From Larix kaempferi (lineage: Eukaryota; Streptophyta; Pinopsida; Pinales; Pinaceae): a stretch of 64,000 nt of DNA. Under the pieces are notes generated by a model. That model did no database searches. It was not told where the DNA came from and saw only the letters and a program-made list of their open reading frames with translations. This document shows positions 21,295-33,837 of this stretch, piece by piece. The DNA is taken from contig BSBM01001929.1 of assembly GCA_027924585.1 (NCBI GenBank), positions 1,054,001-1,118,000 on the forward strand, in the 5' to 3' direction. Both the position numbers and the translations under genes were made by a program. Position 1 is the stretch's first letter, and each line of letters begins with the position of its first letter.

Positions 21295-22145
21295 GAGGTG
21301 ATCTCTCATAGAGAATGGGATGGAATTTGGAGGAAAAAATCAGTAGGAGAGGCTGGCTATACTCTGTTTGATACAAGGGTTTTAATTTCTTATAAACTTT
21401 CATTAAAACGGTCAAGTTATTCCCAGGTTTTCTTTTGTATATTGATCAAGTTTATTTGATGAATGTGATTTTACTCCATATTGCTTATCAAATGCTGCTT
21501 AAATCTTTTGCAATTTATTAAGCACGGTGATCTATAGTTCTGGTTTATCTTTGCTAATGATCTGTGTGTTCATGAGGTTTTGAAAGAGTTTCTTCAATTA
21601 AAACTTTTATCGATTTCTGCAAATGGTTTTCTCAGTAAACTATAATTGATGTTAATTTTTCAATTAACATATCAGTTACAAGTTAAATCGTGAATGCATG
21701 TAACCCTCAACTTGCTATTGATTCATTTTCATTGGTTAATGGTAATTTGGGAAAATAAGTAATAATCCATTTAACATTTTTGTTAAGTTGATGAACAATA
21801 CTTATTTATTTTCATATCAAGCTGACCTCCAATTATCTCAAGACACCTTCTTAGAGTAGATCTAACTTAGTTTAGATTCTTTTAAGTAAATTTGTGTTTA
21901 CAGACCTTTTTACACTTTGTTTTCTTTATTAGAAAACTAATCCCTTGGATCAAAAACTTACCAACTCATAGAGTGCCAAGGGAGGCCGAATATCCGTGGG
22001 AGATTACTATACCAAATAGGTTGGGGATAGAACTGTCCTTGCATAGGACCTTTTGAAGCCTTTCAGTCTGGGTTTTCCCCCTCTGTTGAGAGCTTAGGAA
22101 CCCATTCCAGCACCTCGCACACCCTGCACACCCAAGGCCTCAACA

Positions 22146-23425
22146 GGGAACATTGAAAAACTACTGTTATGTCATATGTACTTTTTAATTATATTTGATG
22201 TAAGATCTAATGTTATTATTTTTTAAGATTTAATTCAGGGTAACTTGCAATTAATGCGATGGAAAATCTAAACTTGGAATGCAATAATTTCATAGAGGGC
22301 GACTTAGCTAGTAGGGTTGGACAAATATAATGGCAATAAGTCGTTAGAATAATTTCAGTGGATTTGAAATGCTTTTAATAAGTTGTGTTTAAAGATGTTG
22401 GTTTAAAGTGGTCCGGGTGGGCTCTTGAGCGATGGGTTTCAAGTTTTCGTTTATTATCGATCTCGCAAGTTACCTAAATGAGGGGCCAATTGATTCATTC
22501 AAAGGAATAATTACTTCGTGAATTGGCTTAACTAAATTCCACTTCTGCAAGCCATAATCAACGTCTTGCTCTCCTATGTATATTCAGTGCTTATCTTCTC
22601 CCTGCATTTTGCATTATTTTAATGTCTTCTACTTTTAGCGTGTTAAAATTGCCCAGATAGTTTCTAATAAATTCAATACAATGCTAATTTTAGAGCTAGC
22701 ATAACATCCACTTAGCCCCATGCTAGCCACTTTGCCCTAGGAATTTTGGAGGAAGAATGAAAAAATGTGCACGAAATAGTAGAAGGGGTTCATGAGCCAC
22801 AGAGCGTAGGTTAATTCTCTAATAGATGGTTAATGGGGAGGATAATGTTTTAGTAAGATATCTTTACAGCGAACGTCAATGTATGTGGGAACATATGACA
22901 AATATTATTAGTTTACAGGTCCTTTTGTTGGAATCTAATTTTAGTTATTGTTATGTGAACATTTCATGTGTTTCATCATTATGTTAGTAATGGGCAGAGC
23001 ACTATTCTGGAGCAAGTTGTTATTGTTGTTGTTATTAACACTACTTTTAAGTTATCAAATTCTAGTAACCTGGATAAGCTTCACCCACTAAACTACTTTA
23101 ATATATTTCTTCTATCATTGCTTAGAGTGAGTTATAAAATTCTAGTAACATGAGTAAGCTTCACCCTCCAAGGTATTTTAATATGATTCTCTTAAGCATT
23201 TTAGTTCAAGGTAGAGTATAGAAAAACAATACTCAGCTATACTAGATATGTCTTAACTACGTCATCTTCGATATTATATATTTAAGCCCTTTGAGCAATA
23301 AAATATAAGTTGGTTTTCTCATGAACTTGTTATTTCATAGCTTGTCACCAAATCGAAATGAAGATTCGTTAGACGTCCTTGCGAAATTGAAATAAATTTT
23401 TGTCTCCATTTTATCTTCTCTGATT
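22146..23425. other. Intergenic spacer between gypsy-1 and gypsy-2
   Basis: No gene recognised. An imperfect tandem duplication of about 75 bp with the word attctagtaac...taagcttcaccc lies at about 23050-23190. The last 40 bp (from 23390) belong to an 81-bp tandem repeat whose other copies lie at 39750-39910, split apart by the gypsy-2 insertion. Confidence 0.6.
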
Positions 23426-23430
23426 GTACT

Positions 23431-26400
23431 TGTTGCCGCCTAAAACACACTTGACCACAGATAAGTCTCCCAACCGCTATGTTTGTTCATGAGGGAAACT
23501 ATGAGTGCAGAACCCACTGTCACCTCGATTCTAAACTCCTTCATTTAGACCCCAACTCCAAAAGGTCAAGGAAGGTTGTCCCTACTTACTAAGATCATTT
23601 AAAGAGTTTCTTTAGTGGTTGCAAATTATTAATGTTCAAGGACATGCATTTATGCAAAGAAGCAATAATTTAGATGACAAGCAAACCATATATAAATGCA
23701 AGAGAGGAATAACAATTCACTAACCAGACCAGTGCCTACTTTCCTTGGGTTATGGAGTCACAGATATAATAGAAGTAAGATTACAAAATTGCATTAAACC
23801 ATTCACTAATCACAATGATCAAAATATCACATTTAACATATGAAAACTATTTGTAGTAAATGATCAAATGAATGAAATGTTATTTTACTGAGTTTGAACC
23901 GAATTCAAATGCTTCAAAGTAAAGTAATAAAAATGTAATAACAATGGTGGTGTTTTGTCAATGTTCCTGTAAATTTTAATTATTTTTATGTCTCTCTTTC
24001 GCTTAGGGGATTTAAGGTTTGTGCATGAAATTAAAGCTAATCTATGTGTCTACCTCAAGAATTTATCTCTTTCGATTTGAGAGAGATTGGTGGGTGCTCA
24101 ATAAGAGAATGCAAGGTTCTCAACTAGCTCCATGGGTCAACCCCAAATCTTGTTGAGTTCTCAACAGGAAGACATTAAGTGCCATGAGGCTCCCAACAAC
24201 ATCTACCCCTCTAGCTCCACAGGTCAAAACTTTGTTTTCTCAATGTCTTGTCAATATAAATTAATGAGTACCTATTATTCTAGCCAACACTAATCTTTTC
24301 CCTTTCTTGTCACCCAGGATCGGTCGGACCGGAAAGGGGAGTGAATACGGGGCAAGGATTGCATCATGGTTTATTTAACTTTTAAAAGAATAAACAAATA
24401 ATTAAAAACAATGCAAGCCGACACGATATTCCAACAATGGTCAAGCCAACTCACTTTCAAGGTGTGGGCAAATAAACTGAAGCAAAAAAAAAAGGCTTGA
24501 AAACAAATCTACTAGACGGCACACTTTTGCATGGATGGACAAAGCCACTTCTCATGCAAGGTGTGGGAAAAAAATATTACTAAATGCAAATAAAAACATA
24601 AACTAAATCCTATCCCTTTCAACAATTGCTATGCAAGGGTGGCAAATCCAACTTACTAGCAAGCAATGGAATGGCCAAAATAATTTAAGGAAGTAAATGA
24701 TATCTTAGCTACACAACTCTCCTCCTAATGAAGAGGAGGGACAAGCAAACTAACAAAATGAAAAATAACATAAACAACTAACCCTATCCCCTCTACACTT
24801 GCAATGCAAAAGTGGGCAAGCCCCAACTTCTAATGCATGCAAGGGATGGCTTAAAATTTAAAGAGCTTATGCTAGAAATAAATGAAGTAAAGAACCAAAC
24901 CCAAGAGACTCTTTTGGGATTGTTACAACAAGAAATATTTCGGCCTTACAAAATAAAAGGAAATCGGGGTCAAGAACAATAAATTTGACCCTTTTTTGGA
25001 GAGGAACTTGAAGTGCCCACTCTTTGGTGATCTTTGAGCTTACTTGTGACCAAATTTCGGCATTCCCTCCCCCTTGTAACATCAAAAACCTACACAAAAC
25101 AACAAGCTAATATTGTGCAAATTTGATGGAAATGAGTATGGAATCAACTTAAAAATTTTGGCATATAAACTTCAGAAATTTGTAAGTGCAATGTAGCATG
25201 TAAAAAAAACTTGAAATGATGATTTTAGAGTGCTAAATAAGTAAATAAAAATCTGCAAAAAGAAAAATGTTAGTTAGAAGATGCCAAGTCCTTCAATAGT
25301 TTTTGAACAATGGGATATCCCAACCGGGAATCCCACTCTCCAAGTTTGAGTAACCTGTAACAAACTAGATTCAAATGCACAAGAGGTGAGAGATCAAACA
25401 AAGACTTGAGAAATAATATATTCAAACTAGAAGTCCATGAACTTCTCAAATGCTAAGAAGATAATCCACATAACATGTAACAACAATATTACAATATTAT
25501 TCTCAAGCAAAACAATTTGCTTGAGATCCACAAATGCAAGAATGAAACCAAAAATCCAACAATGTTACCTCACACACAAAGCCCAAGGACCGAATTTCCT
25601 CCAAAGATTTTCTCCATTCACATCAAAAGCAAAAAATTACAATGGCTCTCTTCTTTGGACAAGAATGGAAGCAAGAGAGAAAGAGAGCAAGAGCATGAGT
25701 GATTGTAACCCAAATGAGGAGGAGGAGCCTCCTTAAATAGGAAAAGAGAGAGGGGAGAGTTCCTTTGCATGAATGGCATTTGTCACTTGGAGAGAAAGGG
25801 GGGCCATGAAGGGGGTTACACTTCCTTGGGTTAAAAATAACAAATAATGGGGGGGGAACCCTCACTCATGTTTTATATTTTATTTCTAGGCCAAGGGGAA
25901 GGAATCATGAAGGTGGGACCCCCCATTTTGGATTATTTCAATTTTTTCTCCTTTCTCATGGTCAAAGAGGGTTTCCCCCTTAGGGAGACAAATTCAAACT
26001 TGAAAAACACTTGCTAGGGGGAGGCCTTTTGGCCTTTAATTTTAACTTAGGTTCATAACATAACACTTAGGAGCATTATTTCCCCTCCCTAAATGACTAT
26101 AGTCACTTTACAACAAAAAAATCATTCTAATTAATGGCCAATTTTCATGATTTCCTTGACTGACTTAGGAAAATCCACCAATTTTTTTTATCAAAACTCA
26201 ATGGAACGAATTCAAACTTGGTCCAAGGGTGTAGGGGGTCTCTTTCCATTAATTTTGAGTACCCATACCCCTATTTATGGAAATTAAGTGCCACTTAACT
26301 CTCTTTTACACTACAACATTTTATGCTGAGGGACATTGTTTAATTACCAAAAATTAAAAAATATTAAGTAAAAATTAATGAAATTCCATAAGACTATGGA

Positions 26401-26788
26401 TAATTTCTAGCATGGTAATATAAAAAAAATTTAGGCCCTAATCACCCCATGTACTCGATCATTAGAACGCATTTCACCACTTTGGAGGAAATTTTGAGTG
26501 ACAAAATCAGATAATTAAAATCACTAAAATGGAATTTTAATTATCCAAGGGAAAAAACACTTGATGAAAGGAATTCCCTAATGATAAAGTCCTAGGAAAC
26601 TAAGTTTTACAAAAATTGACCCTCATACTGACATATCATTACAAAATCCCCCGTAGGGGTGCAGAAATTTCATGGAGAAAAGACAAGAAGAAGAGTTGCC
26701 TTGCTTGAAAATTTTCATAAGGTACTTCTTTCTCATATTCAAGGCACATGGTACATGGTTTCTCACCTATTTAGCTTGGTGGTCAACA
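23431..26788 (-). repeat. 3' LTR of gypsy-2 (full length, 3.36 kb)
   Basis: Ends 23431-23801 and 26457-26788 match 39034-39404 and 39405-39749. The middle 2,655 bp are present only here, including a TATA-like box. Open frames in it look incidental. The + strand region 24300-26450 shows A-rich, purine-biased composition. Confidence 0.82.
25733..25740 (-). promoter_or_regulatory. TATA-like box in gypsy-2 3' LTR
   Basis: CTATTTAA followed by ggaggctcc on the minus strand, inside the segment missing from the 5' LTR. This suggests the 5' LTR lost its promoter. Confidence 0.4.
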
Positions 26789-26840
26789 TTCTGGCTCCAA
26801 CTGCGTGATGTGTGCTCAATCTGGTCTTCAGGCAAGGAGA
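26789..26840 (-). other. gypsy-2 internal end with weak polypurine tract
   Basis: 52 bp between the 3' LTR and copia-2. Minus strand next to the LTR reads gttggagccagaa, a poor but placed polypurine tract. Ends in GGAGA, the copia-2 target site. Confidence 0.5.
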
Positions 26841-27454
26841 TGTTAGTTTTTTCATAATTTACTTCAATCTGATCTAGGATCTTAACTGAGAGAACAACAT
26901 GTATAGCATATCTACAGCATATCAGTCATGGACATAATAACATGCAAGCACACAAGAGGCAATAAATACACAAAGTTTCACTAGGAAAACCATAAAGGTG
27001 AAAAACCCCACAACTTCCTCAAAGATAGATAAAGCAATGATACAATCCAAGCATAAGAGATAGTATTCTCCTAATAACAGCTTCTCCTCCTCCACAAGTG
27101 CGCCACTCTCCAATGAGAGTATGAGTGAGAAAGTGAATGATCAAATAGAGTGCCTCCCGCACTCTATTTATACATGACTTGACTTTCCTAATAACCTTTA
27201 CTAGGTCGGCCTCAACTTAACCACTTAACATAATGCTGACAGGGCCGACCCCCAATAGGGTGGTCTAATAACCCTTTGACCCACATGACTTATACAGGGT
27301 CGACCCCATCAAGGTGGTCTAATAACCCATCAAGTATAAGTTATGACACTTACAATATAAATGATGACACTTCCGTATAGAGGAATAATAACATCTCTAT
27401 AGGGATACAATATACGTATATGAAATACATTCCGAAGTTACATATACATCAACA
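26841..27454 (-). repeat. 3' LTR of copia-2
   Basis: 614 bp; minus-strand start TGTTGATGTATATG as in copia-1, end ...AACTAACA. TATAAATA on the minus strand at 27165-27172. Confidence 0.94.
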
Positions 27455-27464
27455 CTACCTCTTA
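27455..27464 (-). other. Polypurine tract of copia-2
   Basis: Minus strand TAAGAGGTAG, adjoining the 3' LTR; one change from the copia-1 tract. Confidence 0.75.
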
Positions 27465-27689
27465 ACTAGGAAGGTATTTCTCGACACAGGTCTTCTAGCA
27501 CAAGTCTTCTTCTCTGGATCATCGTCACTGGATCATCGTCATCATCACGGCTGCTGCTATCTCAATCAATATCTGAACTACTCGTCATAGGAAGTTCTAC
27601 AGAGCCAGTCCTTTTTCATACTGGATGTAGGCCCACCACCTGTAGGTCTTCATCATCACTGGCCATACTATGGAATTCTCAGGACTTAT

Positions 27690-28215
27690 TACGTGGGTCA
27701 CAAAACTTGGTAAGAGCATCCCAGGATGTTACGAGCACACAGCTCTACCTGTCGGATCTCCCAAGGACATATTATATGTGACCCCACCACAAAACCTCGC
27801 AAGAGCATCCCACCCTGTTACGAGCACACAGTTCTACCTGTCGAACCTCCCAAGGACATATTACATGTGGTCACACCAAAAAACCTTGCAAGAGCATCCC
27901 AGGCTATTAAGAGCACACAACTCTACCTGTCGGACCTCCCAAGGATACATTACATGTGGTCATGGCAAAACCTTGCAAGAGCATCCCAGGCTGTTACGAG
28001 CACACAGCTCTACCTGTCGGACCTTCCAAGGACACATTACATGCCATAGGACAAAACCTTGAAAGAGCATCCCAGGTTGTTACGAGCACACAGCTCTACC
28101 TGTCGGATCTCCCAGGGCGCTATTATATGTCCTCCTAGAGCAATGCCTCGAAAGAGAATCTCAGGCTGTTATGAGCACACAACTCTACCTGTCGGATCTC
28201 CCAGGTCAACTTACA
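27690..28215 (-). repeat. ~88-bp tandem repeat array (copia-2 3' UTR)
   Basis: Six units with the + strand word CTCTACCTGTCGGAtCTCCC at about 88-bp period, the reverse complement of the copia-1 array at 9950-10500. Confidence 0.92.
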
Positions 28216-28239
28216 TGCTCATCTACACAACCTGTTCAC

Positions 28240-28740
28240 GGCCACAGAGTATCAACTTGATACTCACCATACATCATCCTGATGTACATCATCACATGAT
28301 CATCCTAATCATCATCATAGCATCATCCTGATGCATGTCATCATCGCATGATCATCCTGATCATCGTCACTGCATCGTCCTAATGCATGTCATCCAGAGC
28401 ATCGTCCTGATACTCATCACACATGATCATCCTGATCATCATCATAGCATCATCCTGATGCATATCATCTAGAGAAACATCTTGAAGCTCATCATCCATG
28501 ATCATCTTGATCATACATTGCATCCACCTGATACATACATAGTATCTACCTGATACATATCATCATACATGATCTACCTGATCATACAATGTATCCACCT
28601 AATACATATCATCATACATGATCTACCTGATCATACAATGTATCCACCTATTACATATCATCATACATGATCTACCTGATCATACAATGTATCCACCTGA
28701 TGCATATACAAAAACATGATCCATTTGATCATAACAAGCA
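28240..28740 (-). repeat. Degenerate GATCATC / TACATGATC repeats (copia-2 3' UTR)
   Basis: Short words such as catcatcctgatgcat and acatgatctacctgatcatacaatgtatccacct recur; the last has a period of about 55 bp over 28555-28700. It corresponds to the 50-bp array of copia-1 but has diverged in unit length. Confidence 0.8.
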
Positions 28741-28870
28741 TCCAACATGATGCATATGCAGAGCAGTAACTGGATCATCGTCATGATGCTCATCATCCAG
28801 CGGTACATCCAGAGCCATGGGAAGGATCCTCCTCTCACCATACTTGGAATGGATCCTGCAAATGTGTCCA

Positions 28871-29614
28871 TCACTTCTTCCTCGAAGTGTCGTCAATCTG
28901 AAGTACTCAAACTTCACTTTAGCTAGTGGTTTCGTCAACACATCTGCAACCTACTCCTCCGTTGCAACATACAGGAGCTTCACTGCTCCTCTCTGCACCA
29001 TATCCATGATACAGTGATATTTGATCTCAATGTGCTTCGACCTGTCATGGAACATTGGGTTCTCAGACACCTTCACACAACTCTAATTATCACAAAAGAT
29101 ACCAGTAGCATCCAATGGGAGATCAAATAACTTAGACAGTAGCTTTCGGAGCCATATTGCCTCGCAACTAGCCGAACAAGCTGTGACATACTCTGCTTCA
29201 GTTGTACTTAGTGCTACGCAGGTCTGCTTCCTACTAAACCAAGAGATCACACCTGATCCCATACTGAAGCAGCACCCAGAAGTGCTCTTCCTATCTCCAG
29301 CACTGCCTGCCTAGTCCGAATCAACATAACCCTACAGGTTTAACTTTTGATTCGCATCATACTTGAGCCCATAATCAACTGTACCCTTCAGGTACCTCAG
29401 AATATGCTTTACAGCAACCAGGTGAACACTTCTCGAATCCGTCAAGAACTGGCTCAATGTGTTCACCACAAAGCAAATATCTGGTCTCGTATTCGTAAAG
29501 TACATCAAGGACCCAATCATCTGATGATACATTGTGACATCAACCAACTCAGATGAAGCATCACACAGAAGCTTCAGGTTCAATTCCATAGGTGTGGCCA
29601 TGGCCTTGCAGTCC
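28871..29614 (-). pseudogene. pol: copia-2 RT C-terminus and RNase H
   Basis: Minus-strand continuation of the polyprotein below the solo LTR: CKAMATPME, TMYHQMIGSLMYFTNTRPD, ILRYLKGTVDYGLKYD, then RNase H with DRKSTSGCCFSMGS, LSTTEAEYVTA and a stop in place of Gln in the CDNQSC motif. At least three in-frame TAGs. It ends with the copia-1-like IDDTSRKK and TGA at 28873-28871, after a small deletion that removes the residues before it. Confidence 0.88.
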
Positions 29615-30462
29615 TGTTGGCACCCCAACAACTCCCCTTGATTTTTGTAAAATCAAAGGGGCCCCCATGTAAATTTTTGTAAATACTTAGCTTTTGATTT
29701 TCTTTTGATTTTCTTTTGATTTTATCTTGTTTAATATGATAGGTGATTTGGCGTGGTTCTCTTCTGCTTCTTGTTCTTTGGATTGGTTTTCATGTCATAA
29801 GGATTTGGTGAATTGACTGATCTCTATTATTGCATTCTTTTTGCTTCCTAGATACTTGATGATACATGTTTTCTCCCAAAAATAATTTTGACATTATTAT
29901 GCATAAAAGTAATTATTCTCCTCCTTTAAATTATGATTTTTAAGGAGAAATATGTCAAAAGACTTTCAAATGTTAAAAGGTTTCTTAGTTGGAACAATAT
30001 CTTTCATTACTTTTATAATTGTTTGAACTTTATAAAGGAATTTTAATAATAAGTCCCACTCATAACTTTTAACATTAACTTTTTTGAAAATTATTTTATG
30101 ATAAAGCTTAACTTTAACTCCCAATTTTCTTTATAAATTTGATGAAGTTAGTTAAATAAAATATTATTAAATCTACTTTTAAATTTAACTTCATCTATTT
30201 ACTTTTTCTACATTTTAATGGAGTTCTAGTTGCTTTATAATACATACATTATGTCATCTTTTGACAGACACGTGCATTTGTAGTTTTACTCTCCACATGA
30301 AAATTATACATTAATAATTCTCCGAGCTTGGAGAGATTATTATTATTTGATAAAATTTGATCTTGCGGAATGTATGTAAAGGATCGGTTTTTGGTCTACG
30401 GAAGCATTTATACTTGATTTTCTTAATCTGGATTATTTTAATATGAAGTTTGACTTTTGTCT

Positions 30463-30629
30463 TCTTCATTTTGACAGATTGACCAGAGATTAATTTTGTT
30501 TAACATTGTGATGAGGCCATTATTTCCTTGATTTATTGGATATTTCTTCATTTTGACAGATTGACCAGAGATTAATTTTGTTTAACGTTGTGATGAGGCC
30601 ATTATTTCCTTGATTGATTGGATGTATCT
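30463..30629 (+). repeat. Tandem duplication of ~83 bp in the solo LTR
   Basis: Two nearly identical units starting cttcattttgacagattgac at about 30464 and 30546. Confidence 0.88.
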
Positions 30630-31843
30630 TGTTGCAAAGTTACAAGTAACGATGATCTCTCAATGCGTTGACTCAGAGATGCTGATTATAATGGATGATG
30701 TCGGCCAAACCCAAAGCGTTTAGTTTCCATCTCATATGTTAGCATATTGAGGGATCCTTACAAGAATAAGATAAAAGGAAAATTTGTCACGCCATTTTCA
30801 TTAACCGGCTAGAGTTCAACTGATTATGGGTCGAATCAATAGACATAAATAAGGTTATCTTCCACAAGTTTGTTAAACATCCGTTATTACAGCATAAATA
30901 ATGGAATTACATGTCAAAAACTTGAAGCGGTTTCATCTCGGCAATGTATTATGGCAGACTCCCATTGCTTGAAATGCCATCGAAGGAATCATTCCTCTTG
31001 CCACGAGAAAGAAGAAGGAATCACCGAGCATCAATGTGTTGGTTGCACCAGATCACACGCGTTAGAGTTAAGGAGCTTCAAATTAAAATGCAGTGATTCC
31101 CGCCTGATCCACCGATATGAGCTATCACAATCATTATTGCCAATAAACAAATCTTAATTCATTCTTTCCACGTTTCTCAACAAATTTTCAACCACAGCAA
31201 GTAATTGTACATGTTTATATTGTATAGATTCATATGAGATTGATGACATTGCAGGTTAAAATCATTTATGAGTGTATCGAGGGATTATGATACTTTTACT
31301 CTGTGATCGTCGCCACCAGTTTAATATTTATTCCAAGTAACTGATCGGAAGAGACTGGATAAATCGTTACATCTGGGAGAGATTTGGTGAATCAATGGCA
31401 GTTTTCTGCATCAGACTATCACCGTGTTGGGATATATGAGTTTCGATTTACCATGATAAAAGTCACCATCCAATTCACTCGGTTGAATACGAAAGGAAAA
31501 GAATGCATAGCAAATTAATCAATCGACAGGGAGAATTCTTTTATCTTTTACCATTAGAAATAAATTTCTTTTTCATGGTTGAAGTATTATCATTTCTTCT
31601 GTAATATTCATTTATACATTTCTTATTGTTATATTTCACTGTACAGGTTTAACGGTGAATATGTTTTGATGAGATGGAGATTACCTACAACTGGAAGAAC
31701 GCCAGATTAATAAGCAGAAACAGATGGGATCATTTTGGCAGCGAAGGAAGCTGTTACACCAGCTTGCCAGTGTATCTCCATATTTTAAGCCAGGATATTG
31801 ATGTTTCCGTTAACATACAGGAAGAAGGAGTGGTTCTCAAGGT

Positions 31844-31853
31844 CTATAAAAGG
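31844..31853 (+). promoter_or_regulatory. TATA box of the solo LTR
   Basis: CTATAAAAGG, 2.2 kb into the 3.4-kb LTR, leaving about 1.1 kb of R-U5. An open frame across it (31674-32177) has no recognisable product. Confidence 0.55.
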
Positions 31854-32994
31854 AGGCAGAAGTTGACTTTGCAGAGGGGGGAAGGTCTCAGCAGAAGAAG
31901 TGAAACTTTGTTTTCATTTCTTTGTTTTCTATTTTGTAAAATTTCTGTTTGCAGAGTGGAGGAGACATTACCACCGAGAGGGAAATCGCTGCAGAATAGA
32001 GAGACTGTGTTTTTCTTTGTTCTGTTATGTTGTTTCTGTCGATGGAGTATAAGAGAAATGCTTATTGAAGTCATAGTTTCTGCTAGTTTTGATTACTCTG
32101 CTGGATTTCTCCGTGGACAATTATTGCTAGACTTCCAAACTGTTATCAATGTTTTGATTACAGTTTTGAAAACTTAATACTGATTTTAATATATCATCTG
32201 CTCGATTTTATACCTATACAATTTTACCTTTGTGTGATTGTATGCTTTATTTGATGTTACTTTATTTGCACAGTATCTTTATTTGAATTAATCATTTAAA
32301 CATCTTATCATTTGATATGTTTTTGGTGATAGAGATCTAGTGATAATATATTTTATATTTAAGACTGTTAGCATTTGTATTTGTACAATGCTTACATGAT
32401 TAGTATTATTTCTTATTCGAATATTTGGTATTGCAGTTTTAGTTATTAATTAATTGAATGTCATAGTTGAATAAAATAATTTTTTATTTTATCCTTCTGT
32501 GTGGACATACATATATTGCAGAGTATTTTTATGATGAATGATTGATGATATTTCTATCTTAAACAATTATTTAATGATTAAAGTTAGTTGTTTTTAAATC
32601 ATTCTCAATTGAGATGGGGTAGAATAGATAGGTTAATTAGTTTTATTTTAATAGGTTAAATTCTAGCACTTTATAGATAGGTTTTATTTAAATTAAGTTT
32701 GTTTAAAGTTTTGAAGTTTACAAAAACAAAAGACTTTCTTTAAGAAAGGACATTAGGTTAGTTTCGCATTTAGTGACTAGATTTAGGATTCATTTCATAA
32801 ACAGTAAATAGTTTAAAATTACATTTTTGTTAAATTTTACAAGTTCTCCTTAAGAGAATAAATTTAACTGGTAGCAGGAGACCATAACCTGCGAGATCAA
32901 ACTATACCAAACATACCGAGAGTTGCCTTAAGCAATCTGTGTGGGTTTGATTTCTTTAAGTTGGCCTAAGTCAGAATTACAGGCCAACAAGTCC

Positions 32995-33837
32995 ATCATC
33001 CCAAACCTCTTCAGGATCTCTACTGCATACTTCCCTTGTCCAAGGAAGATTCCATCTGCACTCTGCCACACCTCCATGCCTAGAAAATGGTGCATCATCC
33101 CCAAGTCCTTCATCTCGAACTCGGCAGCAAGCTTCTTCTTCGTATCGGCAATCAATTTATCCTCACCTGTAACAAACAGGTCATCCACATACAAGAGTAG
33201 TATCACAGGATTACCTTCCTCAACCTTGTAGTAAAGGTTGGAATCCGCTTTACTCTTGGTAAAACCCAAACTAGATAGAAAGTTGTCTATCCTACCATAC
33301 CAAGTCCTAGGAGCTTGCTTCAAGCCATACAAGGCTTTCTTCAACCTGCACACATATGACTTCCTATCATGTGTCTCAAAACCAATTGGTTGCTTCACAT
33401 ACACTTCCTCCTCGACTACACCATTCAAGAAGGTTGTCTCGACATCCATCTGGTGTATCTTCCACTTCATCATTGCAGCCATGGAAAGTACTGATCTGAT
33501 GGAAGTGTACCTGGCTATACGAGCAAAATTTTCTTCATAGTCTATCCCCTCTTTCTGGGAGAAGCACGAGCTACAAATCTCGCTTTGCATTTCTCTATGC
33601 TTCCATCTGCAGCATGTTTGATCTTATAGATCCACATAAAAGTTACGATAGACTTCCCTTCTGGTCTGGGACCACATCCCAACCATCATTCTTCATGATC
33701 GACGGATCATGTCATTCTTCCATTACTTCATCCCGGATCCTGGGAACTTCAATATCTTCCATATCTTCAATAGATAGCTTTGTTACTGGAACAAATGTTG
33801 TAGCCCTTCTTTTGTAGGTGATGGTATACGATCTTTC
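32995..33837 (-). pseudogene. pol: copia-2 reverse transcriptase, N-terminal part
   Basis: Minus strand: SIMKNDGWDVVP and YKIKHAADGSIEK upstream with stops and frameshifts, then a 220-codon open stretch with FSQKEGIDYEE, MDVETTFLNGVVEEEVYV, YGLKQAPRTWYGRID and the catalytic LLYVDDLFVTGED, ending at LKRFGMMD where the solo LTR begins. The YVDD site is intact. The upstream border at 33838 adjoins unrelated sequence. Confidence 0.9.

Larger units (their letters stand above)
1..22145 (+). mobile_element. Ty3/Gypsy LTR retrotransposon gypsy-1 (5' end outside window), interrupted by copia-1
   Basis: Positions 1-2146 and 20049-22145 are direct repeats in the same orientation and mark the two LTRs. 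Between them come a primer-binding site, gag, aspartic protease, an RNase H-like domain, reverse transcriptase, a second RNase H, and integrase with a GPF module. The order RT-RNase H-integrase defines Ty3/Gypsy. The element is dead: the gag-pol frame holds many stops and at least six frameshifts, and copia-1 sits in the protease. By eye the two LTR copies differ at roughly 30 sites over the first 1.2 kb (about 97-98% identical), so insertion was not very recent. The right flank begins gggaa; the matching target duplication would lie left of the window. Confidence 0.88.
16311..22145 (+). repeat. 3' LTR of gypsy-1 (about 5.8 kb if it begins after the polypurine tract)
   Basis: The segment 20049-22145 is certainly LTR because it repeats 1-2146. 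The left border is inferred from the polypurine tract; from this window alone the LTR could be anything from 2.1 to about 6.8 kb. It contains a cluster of palindromes (16935-17222), a former ORF of about 1,200 codons (17571-21223), a TATA box (21287) and U5 ending ctcaaca at 22145. Confidence 0.65.
29615..32989 (+). mobile_element. Solo LTR (3.4 kb) nested in copia-2 RT
   Basis: Begins TGTTGG and ends CCAACA, flanked by a perfect 5-bp duplication AGTCC (29610-29614 and 32990-32994), and cuts the copia RT codons cleanly. No gag, pol, primer site plus second LTR or other coding region is seen inside, which fits an LTR left after recombination between two LTRs. A TATA box on the + strand at 31845 gives the orientation. 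I see no second copy in the window, so the parent family is unknown. Confidence 0.8.

Noticed and set aside
23802-26456. A separate element inserted in the gypsy-2 3' LTR
   Set aside because: The borders lack TG/CA or inverted ends and a target duplication, and the segment holds the TATA-like box; deletion from the 5' LTR explains it better.
31674-32177. 167-codon + strand open frame in the solo LTR
   Set aside because: It spans the TATA box and predicted transcription start of the LTR, with no recognisable domain.
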